Source: Desulfobulbus sp. (GTDB lineage Bacteria > Pseudomonadota > Gammaproteobacteria > Burkholderiales > Rhodocyclaceae). From it: a stretch of 11,538 bases of DNA. The stretch covers positions 1-11,538 of the forward strand of contig WQUQ01000192.1 of NCBI GenBank assembly GCA_009782025.1, given 5' to 3'. Within the stretch, counting starts at the first letter, position 1; every line of letters starts with the position of its first letter. The notes under the pieces were generated by a model, which was given only the letters and a program-made list of their open reading frames with translations, did no database searches and had not been told where the DNA came from. The position numbers and the translations under genes were made by a program. Of the stretch, positions 5,488 to 11,538 are shown one piece after another.

Positions 5488-7476
5488 ATGATCCCTGAAC
5501 TCGGCCATTTCGCCCTCATTCTCGCCGCACTGGTCGCGCTGGCGCTCGGCACGCTGCCGCTGATCGGCGCCCATCGCCGGCTGCCGGCCTGGATCGCCCT
5601 GGCCCGTCCCGCCGCCTTCGCCTTCGCCTTGCTGGTGGCCTTCTCTTTCGCCTGTCTGACGCAGGCCTTCATCGTCAACGACTTTTCCGTCGTTTATGTG
5701 GCGCAGCATTCCAATTCGCTATTGCCGACGGTTTATCGCGTCGCCGCCGTCTGGGGCGGTCACGAAGGCTCGCTGCTGCTGTGGATGCTGATGCTGGCCG
5801 GGTGGACCGCCGCCGTGGCGCTGCTCTCGCGCCAGTTGCCGGAGGCCATGACCGCCCGCGTGCTCGGCGCCATGGGCCTCATCGCCTTTGGCTTTCTGCT
5901 CTTCATCCTGTTTACCTCCAACCCGTTCGAGCGCCTGCTGCCGGGCGCGGCCGAGGGGCGCGACCTCAACCCGATGCTGCAAGACCCCGGCCTGGTCATC
6001 CATCCGCCGCTCTTGTACATGGGTTATGTCGGCTTCTCGGTGGCTTATGCCTTTGCCATTGCCGCGCTGCTCTCCGGCCAACTCGACGCCGCCTGGGCGC
6101 GCTGGTCGCGGCCGTGGACGATGGCGGCGTGGATTTTCCTGACCCTGGGCATCGCCATGGGGTCGTGGTGGGCCTACTACGAACTGGGCTGGGGCGGCTG
6201 GTGGTTCTGGGATCCGGTCGAGAATGCCTCATTCATGCCCTGGCTGGTCGGCACGGCGCTGATTCACTCGCTGGCGGTCACCGAAAAGCGCGGCAGCTTC
6301 AAGAACTGGACGGTGCTGCTGGCCATCTCGGCCTTCTCGCTGTCGCTGCTCGGCACCTTTCTGGTGCGCTCCGGCGTGCTGACCTCGGTGCATGCTTTCG
6401 CCACCGACCCGACGCGCGGCATCTTCATCCTCGTCTTTCTCGTCGTCGTGGTCGGCGCGTCGCTGGCGCTGTTCGCCTGGCGCGCCCCGAGCGTCGGCCT
6501 GGGCGGGCGCTTCGGCCTCATTTCGCGCGAATCCATGCTGCTCACCAATAACGTGCTGCTGGTCGTCGCCGCCGCCACGGTGCTGCTCGGCACGCTCTAT
6601 CCGCTCCTGGTCGACGCGCTGGGCATCGGCAAGATTTCGGTCGGCCCGCCCTATTTCGATCTGGTGTTCCGGGTGGTCATGATTCCGCTGTTGTTCCTGC
6701 TCGGCATCGGCCCGTTCGCCCGCTGGAAGGAAGCCTCGCTGCCGGAGATCCTGCGCGCCGTGCGTTGGGCTTTCGCGGTCGGCGTCATCGTCGCCATCGC
6801 CGTACCGCTGCTCTACGGCCGCTGGAACCCGCTGACCGCCCTCGGCCTGCTGCTGGCCGGCTGGATCGCCGCCACTGTCAGCATCAACTTCGTCGACCGC
6901 GTGCGCCAGACGCGCGGCGACGGCGGCTTCCTCCACGCCGCGCTGCGTCAGCCGCGCAGTTTCGTCGGCATGCACCTGGCTCACCTCGGCGTCGCCGTGT
7001 TCGTCGTCGGCGTCACGATGGTCATGAGTTTCGAGGAAGAAAAGGATGTCAAGATGGACGCCGGCGAGTCGGTCGTCGTCGCCGGCTATACCTTCACCTT
7101 CCGCGGCGTGCATCAGGTCGACGGCCCCAATTACAAGGCCGCCCAGGGGCAGTTCGAGTTGAGCCGGGATGGCCGCTTGCTGCGCCAGTTGACGCCGGAA
7201 AAGCGCAACTACGTCTCCGGCGGCATGCCGATGACCGAGGCCGCGATCGACGCCGGCTTTCTGCGCGATGTCTATGTCTCGCTCGGCGAACCGATCGACC
7301 CCGGCCAGCCGGAAGGCGCCTGGGCCGTGCGCGTCTATTACAAACCCTTCGTCGACTGGATCTGGGGCGGCTGTCTGCTGATGGCGTGCGGCGGCCTCTG
7401 GGCCATGCTCGACCGCCGTTACCGCCTGAAGGCGCGCAGCGCCGCTCGCCTGCCCGCCGGGAGCCAAACCGCATGA
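5488..7476 (+). CDS. ccmF: Haem lyase membrane protein CcmF
   Basis: CcmF is the large inner-membrane subunit of the cytochrome c synthetase. It takes haem from CcmE and, with CcmH and CcmI, attaches it to the CxxCH motif of apocytochromes. The 662-residue protein is polytopic and carries the WWD signature WGGWWFWDPVENAS (235-248). His172, His260 and His302 and a fourth His at 496 or 499 match the conserved haem-ligand histidines of the family. A large periplasmic domain lies at about 515-635, before the last helix. The ATG at 5488 gives the typical start MIPELGHFAL, though the ribosome site is weak. The gene ends overlapping ccmG as ATGA. Confidence 0.98.
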   Translation: MIPELGHFALILAALVALALGTLPLIGAHRRLPAWIALARPAAFAFALLVAFSFACLTQAFIVNDFSVVYVAQHSNSLLPTVYRVAAVWGGHEGSLLLWMLMLAGWTAAVALLSRQLPEAMTARVLGAMGLIAFGFLLFILFTSNPFERLLPGAAEGRDLNPMLQDPGLVIHPPLLYMGYVGFSVAYAFAIAALLSGQLDAAWARWSRPWTMAAWIFLTLGIAMGSWWAYYELGWGGWWFWDPVENASFMPWLVGTALIHSLAVTEKRGSFKNWTVLLAISAFSLSLLGTFLVRSGVLTSVHAFATDPTRGIFILVFLVVVVGASLALFAWRAPSVGLGGRFGLISRESMLLTNNVLLVVAAATVLLGTLYPLLVDALGIGKISVGPPYFDLVFRVVMIPLLFLLGIGPFARWKEASLPEILRAVRWAFAVGVIVAIAVPLLYGRWNPLTALGLLLAGWIAATVSINFVDRVRQTRGDGGFLHAALRQPRSFVGMHLAHLGVAVFVVGVTMVMSFEEEKDVKMDAGESVVVAGYTFTFRGVHQVDGPNYKAAQGQFELSRDGRLLRQLTPEKRNYVSGGMPMTEAAIDAGFLRDVYVSLGEPIDPGQPEGAWAVRVYYKPFVDWIWGGCLLMACGGLWAMLDRRYRLKARSAARLPAGSQTA

Positions 7477-8057
7477 ACCGTTACACCTGGATACTCGGCG
7501 CTTTCGCCGCCCTCGTCGTGCTGCTCGCCGTCGGCCTCAGCCGTGATCCGCGCGACATTCCCTCGCCGCTGGTCGGCAAGCCGGCCCCGGCCTTCCGCCT
7601 GATGCAACTGGCCGAGCCGGACAAGACCTTCGGCCCCGAGGATCTGCGCGGCCAGCCCTGGCTGCTCAATGTCTGGTCCACGTGGTGCGTCTCCTGTCGT
7701 TATGAGCACCCGGTGCTGGTCGAATTCGCCAAAAAAGCCCCCGTGCCGCTGATCGGTCTCAATTACAAGGAATTGCGCGGCGACGGCGAAGTCGACATGA
7801 GCAAGATCGCCGCCGATCAGGAGCAACAACTGGCGCTGCAACGCGCCGGCGACTGGCTGCGCGCGCACGGCAACCCGTACCGGCTGACGGTGATGGACAT
7901 CGACGGTCGCGTCGGCATCGACTACGGCGTCTATGGCGTGCCGGAAACCTATGTCATCGACAAGGACGGCATCATCCGCATGAAGCACACCGGGCCGATC
8001 ACGCCCGAGGTGTTGAGCCAAAAAATCCTGCCCCTGCTGGCGGAGCTGAGCCGATGA
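7473..8057 (+). CDS. ccmG: Membrane-anchored thiol:disulfide oxidoreductase CcmG (DsbE)
   Basis: CcmG is a periplasmic thioredoxin-like reductant that keeps the cysteines of apocytochrome c and CcmH reduced for haem attachment. The 194-residue protein has an N-terminal anchor (about residues 5-22) and a thioredoxin fold with active site WCVSC (Cys72, Cys75) and the cis-Pro loop GVYGVPET. Compared with Escherichia coli DsbE, as recalled, it has about 20 extra residues after NYKE, a charged helix-like stretch (RGDGEVDMSKIAADQEQQL). The ATG at 7473 overlaps the ccmF stop and has GGAG 9 nt upstream. The frame also opens upstream inside ccmF, but that part is a shadow. Confidence 0.96.
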   Translation: MNRYTWILGAFAALVVLLAVGLSRDPRDIPSPLVGKPAPAFRLMQLAEPDKTFGPEDLRGQPWLLNVWSTWCVSCRYEHPVLVEFAKKAPVPLIGLNYKELRGDGEVDMSKIAADQEQQLALQRAGDWLRAHGNPYRLTVMDIDGRVGIDYGVYGVPETYVIDKDGIIRMKHTGPITPEVLSQKILPLLAELSR

Positions 8058-8530
8058 TCGCCCGTGTCCTGGTTTTCGCACTCTGCCTGCTCACCACCGC
8101 CGCCCACGCCTCGCCGGCCAACGAAGCGGCGCTGGCCGCCGACCCGGTGGCCGAAAAGCGCCTCCAGGCGCTGTCCAAGGAACTGCGCTGCCTGGTCTGC
8201 CAGAACGAAACCATCGCCGATTCCAACGCCGACCTGGCCGCCGATCTGCGCCGCGAAATTCGCGGCATGATCCACGACGGCAAGACGGACGCCGAAATCG
8301 TCGATTTCATGGTCGCCCGCTACGGCGACTTCGTGCTCTACCGGCCGCCAGTCAAAGGCATCACGCTGCTGCTCTGGGGCGGCCCGGCGGCTCTGCTGCT
8401 GCTCGGCCTGATCGCCCTGTTCGCCTATCTGCGCCGCCGCGCCGGCCGCGTCGGCGATGTCGAACGACCGCTGTCGACCGAGGAAGCCGGTCGCCTCGAA
8501 GCCCTGCTCAAGGAAACCGATTCCAAATGA
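8054..8530 (+). CDS. ccmH: Cytochrome c maturation thiol reductase CcmH (CcmL/CycL type)
   Basis: CcmH is a periplasm-facing thiol protein that acts with CcmG and CcmF on the apocytochrome CxxCH motif. The 158-residue protein has a signal sequence ending near AHA (residue 19), the hallmark LRCLVCQN (44-51) with Cys46 and Cys49, a three-helix domain, and a C-terminal membrane helix (about 103-125). It is the short form: the TPR part that is fused to CcmH in E. coli is the separate next gene, ccmI. ATGA overlaps join it to ccmG and ccmI. Confidence 0.97.
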   Translation: MIARVLVFALCLLTTAAHASPANEAALAADPVAEKRLQALSKELRCLVCQNETIADSNADLAADLRREIRGMIHDGKTDAEIVDFMVARYGDFVLYRPPVKGITLLLWGGPAALLLLGLIALFAYLRRRAGRVGDVERPLSTEEAGRLEALLKETDSK

Positions 8531-9741
8531 TGCCGTTCATTCTGTACGCGACCTTGATCGTCGTGGTCATCTGCGCCTTTCTCTTTCTGCCGCTATGGCT
8601 CGGCCAGCGCGGCGCGGCCGCGGGCGGCGACCGCCAGGCGGCCAATCTGGCCATTTTCCGCGACCAACTGGCCGAACTCGAACGCGAACGCCAGGAAGGC
8701 ACGCTGGCCGCCGCCGATTTCGACCAGGCCCGTCAGGAATTGCAGCGCCGCCTGCTCGACGAAGCCAGCCCGGCGGCGGATGTCGCCGCAGCCAAGATGG
8801 CGCCCAGCCGCAAGACGGCGCTCGCCCTGCTCGTGCTGCTGCCGCTTGCTGCGGCGGGCGGCTACGCCCTGCTCGGCAATCCGGCAGCGCTCGACCCGAT
8901 GCAGCGCAGCCAGCCCACTCAGCATGACATCGAGCGCATGGTGTCCGACTTTGCCGCCAAGATGGAAAAAGAGCCGGACAATCTGCAAGGATGGGTCACG
9001 CTGGGCCGTTCCTACAAGGTGATGGGACGTGGCGAGGAGGCCGAACGGGCCTACCAGAAAGCCTGGCCGCTGGTCGAACACGAGCCGCAACTGTTGACGG
9101 AGTATGCCGATCTGCTGGCCAGTAAAGCCGGCTCCCTGAGCGGCCGTCCCGAAGAACTGGTCAACCAGGCGCTGGCGCTGGATCCCGACAACCTGATGGC
9201 GCTTTGGCTCTCCGGCACCGCCGCCTTCAATCGCGGCGATTACGCCACGGCCGTCGAGCGCTGGCAGCGCGCCCAGCAGCACATCGCGCCGGATTCCGAA
9301 GACAGCCAGATGCTGGCCAGCAGCATCGAAGAAGCGCAGCGGAAACTGGGCGGCGGCAAGGTCGCCGCCGCGGCAGCCAAGGCATCGGCCAACGCATCGG
9401 CCAGCATCCGCGGCCATGTCGAATTGGCCGCCGCGCTGAAAGACAAGGCCGCTCCCGGCGATACCGTGTTCATCGCCGTCAAGGAAGCCGGCGGCCCGCC
9501 CATGCCGCTAGCCGCCGGGCGTCTGACCGTCGCCGACCTGCCGACGGATTTCAGTTTTTCCGATGCCGACGCCATGATGCCGTCCCGCCTCCTGTCATCC
9601 GTCAAGACGCTCCAGATCGACGTTCGCGTCTCCAGGAGCGGCACTGCCACGCCCCAGCCCGGCGACCTCGCCGGTAGCTCGGGGCCGGTGAAATTCGGCG
9701 CCGGGAACTTGCGCATCGTCATCGACAAGGCGCTTCCGTAG
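8527..9741 (+). CDS. ccmI: Cytochrome c maturation TPR protein CcmI (CycH)
   Basis: CcmI is the apocytochrome c-binding subunit of the haem ligation complex. The 404-residue protein begins with a membrane helix (about 4-24), a charged cytoplasmic coiled-coil-like loop (45-80), and a second helix (about 96-116). A periplasmic TPR region follows (about 150-255), then an Ala-rich linker (280-294). The C-terminal domain (about 295-404) has the family pattern GDTVFIAVKEAGGPPMPLA and ends in RIVIDKALP. The gene overlaps ccmH as ATGA. It is the last ccm gene; the napF-like gene starts 4 nt after its TAG and is probably cotranscribed. Confidence 0.95.
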   Translation: MMPFILYATLIVVVICAFLFLPLWLGQRGAAAGGDRQAANLAIFRDQLAELERERQEGTLAAADFDQARQELQRRLLDEASPAADVAAAKMAPSRKTALALLVLLPLAAAGGYALLGNPAALDPMQRSQPTQHDIERMVSDFAAKMEKEPDNLQGWVTLGRSYKVMGRGEEAERAYQKAWPLVEHEPQLLTEYADLLASKAGSLSGRPEELVNQALALDPDNLMALWLSGTAAFNRGDYATAVERWQRAQQHIAPDSEDSQMLASSIEEAQRKLGGGKVAAAAAKASANASASIRGHVELAAALKDKAAPGDTVFIAVKEAGGPPMPLAAGRLTVADLPTDFSFSDADAMMPSRLLSSVKTLQIDVRVSRSGTATPQPGDLAGSSGPVKFGAGNLRIVIDKALP

Positions 9742-9745
9742 GCTG

Positions 9746-10222
9746 ATGGTCGACGCCGCTCGCCGGGGATTCCTGCGCGGCCGGACGCGGCCCAGGGCCG
9801 AGTTGCGTCCGCCCTGGGCCGGGCCGGAAGCCGCCTTCATCGACCGCTGCACCCGCTGCCGCGACTGCCTGCCGGCCTGCCCGCCGGGCATCGTCGTCAG
9901 CGGCGATGGCGGTTATCCGACCCTCGACTTCACGCGCGGCGAATGCACCTTCTGCGCCGCCTGCGTCAGCGCCTGCCAGCCGCAGGCGCTGCTGCGCCGC
10001 GACGGCGAGGTGCCGTGGCCGTACACGGCGCACATCGGCGCCGCCTGCCTGCCGGCGCGGGGCAGCGACTGCCGGGTCTGCGGCGATCATTGCGCGGCGC
10101 AGGCCATTCGCTTTTCGCCGCGCATCGGCGGCAGCCCGCTGCCGGCAATCGACGCCAGCCGCTGTACCGGCTGCGGCGCTTGTCTCGTTCCCTGCCCGAG
10201 CCAAGCCATTCACATCGCCTGA
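9746..10222 (+). CDS. napF: NapF-like ferredoxin with four [4Fe-4S] sites
   Basis: NapF proteins are cytoplasmic iron-sulfur proteins linked to periplasmic nitrate reductase, where they are thought to help NapA maturation or electron supply. The 158-residue product has 16 cysteines in four groups: 35/38/41/45, 67/70/73/77, 101/109/112/116 and 140/143/146/150. Three are standard CxxCxxCxxxC motifs. The third, with a wider first gap, is the pattern expected of NapF. The N-terminus RRGFLRG also fits the family. The gene lies 4 nt after ccmI, so it is probably the last gene of the ccm transcript. No other nap genes are in the window. A generic polyferredoxin is the alternative, but the full pattern favours NapF. 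Confidence 0.88.
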   Translation: MVDAARRGFLRGRTRPRAELRPPWAGPEAAFIDRCTRCRDCLPACPPGIVVSGDGGYPTLDFTRGECTFCAACVSACQPQALLRRDGEVPWPYTAHIGAACLPARGSDCRVCGDHCAAQAIRFSPRIGGSPLPAIDASRCTGCGACLVPCPSQAIHIA

Positions 10223-10235
10223 TCTCTGCTTTAAT
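10209..10235 (+). promoter_or_regulatory. Candidate promoter for the DHH phosphoesterase gene
   Basis: TTCACA (10209-10214) and TTTAAT (10230-10235) each match the sigma-70 consensus at five of six positions, but the 15-bp spacer is shorter than the optimum. They overlap the end of the napF-like gene and lie 33 bp before the next ATG. The separate strong ribosome site of the downstream gene is compatible with independent transcription. Confidence 0.3.
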
Positions 10236-10268
10236 CTTTGCCGATGCCTGGCTAACCGGAGATACCCC

Positions 10269-11201
10269 ATGACCACAAAAAAATTCCGCCTCGTCACCCG
10301 CAGCGATTTCGACGGCCTGGTCTGCGCCGTGTTGCTCAACGAACTGAACCTGATCGACGACATCAAGTTCGTGCACCCGAAGGACATGCAGGACGGCAAG
10401 ATCGAGATCGGCAACGGCGACATCACCACCAACCTGCCCTATGTCGCCGGCGCGCATCTCGCCTTCGACCACCACCTGTCGGAAACGCTGCGCAATGCCG
10501 GCGCGCACGCCAACCACATCATCGACGCCAATGCCCCCTCGGCGGCGCGTGTCGTCTATGACTACTACGGTGGCCAGGCGGCTTTCCCGCGTATTTCGGC
10601 GGCGATGATGGCGGCCGTCGACAAGAGCGACTCGGCGCAGTTCAGTCGCGAGGAAATTCTCAATCCCGAGGGCTGGGTGCTGCTCAATTATCTGATGGAC
10701 GCCCGCACCGGCCTTGGCCGTTTCCGCGATTTCCGCATCAGCAACTACGCGCTGATGATGGATCTCATCCGCTATTGCCGCGATCACGACATCGACGACA
10801 TTCTCGCCCTGCCCGATGTCAAGGAGCGCGTCGATCTGTATTTTGCGCACGCCGACAAGGCCAAGGACCAGATCCTGCGCTGCGCCACCGTGCACAAGAA
10901 CCTGGTTGTGCTCGACCTGCGCGACGAGGAAACCATCTGGGCGACCAACCGCTTCACGATCTATGCGTTGTTCCCGCAGACCAACATCTCGATCCATGTG
11001 TTGTGGGGCGTGCACAAGCAGAACACCGTGTTCGCCGTCGGCAAGTCGATCCTCGATCGCGGCAGCAAGACCAATGTCGGCGAACTGATGCTGGCCTACG
11101 GCGGCGGCGGCCATCAGGCGGCCGGCACCTGCCAGGTCGCCAACGAGCAGGCGGCGACGACGTTGCAGGCCTTGATCGCCCGCATCAACGCCGACGGCTG
11201 A
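10269..11201 (+). CDS. DHH/DHHA1-family phosphoesterase (exopolyphosphatase-like)
   Basis: This is a soluble 310-residue metal-dependent phosphoesterase of the DHH superfamily, which includes RecJ, nanoRNase and related enzymes. Visible motifs are SDFDG (12-16), the diagnostic DHH (67-69) in FDHHLSE, a further Asp in VDKSD (117-121), and the DHHA1 substrate-binding motif GGGGHQAAG near the C-terminus (from 278). In motif I the usual HxDxDG reads RSDFDG, so the His is Arg while both metal-binding Asp remain. The start at 10269 is well supported by GGAG (10258-10261) 7 nt upstream; the same frame is open further back only as a shadow of napF. Relatives are often labelled exopolyphosphatase, but the substrate cannot be read from sequence. 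Confidence 0.88.
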   Translation: MTTKKFRLVTRSDFDGLVCAVLLNELNLIDDIKFVHPKDMQDGKIEIGNGDITTNLPYVAGAHLAFDHHLSETLRNAGAHANHIIDANAPSAARVVYDYYGGQAAFPRISAAMMAAVDKSDSAQFSREEILNPEGWVLLNYLMDARTGLGRFRDFRISNYALMMDLIRYCRDHDIDDILALPDVKERVDLYFAHADKAKDQILRCATVHKNLVVLDLRDEETIWATNRFTIYALFPQTNISIHVLWGVHKQNTVFAVGKSILDRGSKTNVGELMLAYGGGGHQAAGTCQVANEQAATTLQALIARINADG

Positions 11202-11204
11202 ACC

Positions 11205-11468
11205 TTATTCGGGCGTGGCGGTTGGAGGCAGCAATGGCGTCGGCGAGTAGCCGGATTCGATCATTTCGGCTTCCAGCTTGAGGCGCAGGATCAGCAGCCC
11301 GCGCAGCGATTCCCGCGCCCGATCCCTGGCCCAGGACAGATGGTCGTCCGCCAGGCAAGCGTCGATCTCGTGACGATTGGCCAGGTTGATGCCGCAAATT
11401 GCCGCGTAGCGCAGAATCTCGTGATCCAGTTCGCGCAACTCCGAGTCATAATGTTCAAATCCGCTCAT
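11205..11468 (-). CDS. Small hypothetical protein, convergent with the DHH gene
   Basis: The family is not recognised. The 87-residue product starting MSGFEHYDSEL is mostly charged and predicted helical, with two Cys (in AAICGI and DACLAD), a leucine-rich segment (ESLRGLLILRLKLEAEM) that could form an amphipathic helix or short coiled coil, and a Pro-rich tail. No signal peptide or membrane helix is seen. Codon third positions are mostly G or C, as in neighbouring genes. Its stop is 3 nt from the DHH gene stop. The start is uncertain: the ATG at 11468 lacks a clear ribosome site, and the frame stays open upstream (GTG at 11528), but that extension would overlap the divergent gene starting at 11501. 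Confidence 0.6.
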   Translation of the reverse strand: MSGFEHYDSELRELDHEILRYAAICGINLANRHEIDACLADDHLSWARDRARESLRGLLILRLKLEAEMIESGYSPTPLLPPTATPE

Positions 11469-11500
11469 GGACGGAGCATACAACCAAAAGGGAGCCTCCA

Positions 11501-11538
11501 ATGCAGTGGTTAGCCCTGCCTGATCCACGCAAGAACAT
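11501..11538 (+). CDS. Start of an unidentified plus-strand gene, cut by the window edge
   Basis: An ATG at 11501 is preceded by GGGAG (11490-11494) at a spacing of 6 nt, one of the best ribosome sites in the window. Twelve complete codons follow without a stop (MQWLALPDPRKN). This is too short to name a family. It would be divergent from the minus-strand gene, with 32 bp between the two start codons. Confidence 0.5.
   Translation, partial: MQWLALPDPRKN

Noticed and set aside
6229..7467. 412-codon minus-strand ORF opposite ccmF
   Set aside because: Composition rich in Gln, His, Asp and Glu without hydrophobic core or motifs is typical of an antisense shadow; ccmF on the plus strand is unambiguous.
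9966..11114. 382-codon minus-strand ORF opposite napF and the DHH gene
   Set aside because: It runs against two genes with clear motifs and shows no domain of its own.

Overview
The window is GC-rich and densely coding, with short or overlapping gene junctions. It fits a betaproteobacterium, most likely of the Rhodocyclales type. That placement is an inference from gene content (a complete System I ccm operon with separate ccmH and ccmI, a napF-type ferredoxin, and a PAS-GGDEF-EAL-CZB signalling protein) and from base composition; no database search was possible.

Layout. Positions 1-2179 hold the 3' part of a large cyclic-di-GMP signalling gene. Its coding frame is open to the left edge of the window. 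It carries an intact GGDEF domain, an EAL domain that has lost most catalytic residues, and a C-terminal CZB zinc-binding domain. After a 154-bp spacer comes a complete cytochrome c maturation operon, ccmABCDEFGHI (2334-9741), followed 4 nt later by a napF-like four-cluster ferredoxin gene (9746-10222). Next is a DHH/DHHA1 phosphoesterase gene with its own strong ribosome binding site (10269-11201). A small unrecognised gene on the minus strand (11205-11468) converges on it. The first codons of a further plus-strand gene start at 11501 and run off the window.

How the genes work together. CcmAB is the ABC transporter part. CcmC, CcmD and CcmE load haem onto the chaperone CcmE in the periplasm. 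CcmF, CcmH and CcmI form the ligation machinery that attaches haem to apocytochrome c, and CcmG keeps the haem-binding cysteines reduced. NapF belongs with the periplasmic nitrate reductase system, whose c-type cytochromes need this machinery.

Most notable observation. Five ccm junctions (B/C, D/E, F/G, G/H, H/I) are 4-nt ATGA overlaps. The C/D junction is instead split by a 234-bp element with perfect 17-bp terminal inverted repeats and a 5-bp target duplication (ATCAT). Removing the element and one ATCAT copy recreates an ATGA overlap of ccmC and ccmD with a well-placed GGAG. The region is therefore a filled insertion site of a small MITE-like element. A 62-codon ORF with coding-like third-position bias lies inside the element and stops 4 nt before ccmD. 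A second, different palindromic repeat separates ccmE from ccmF.
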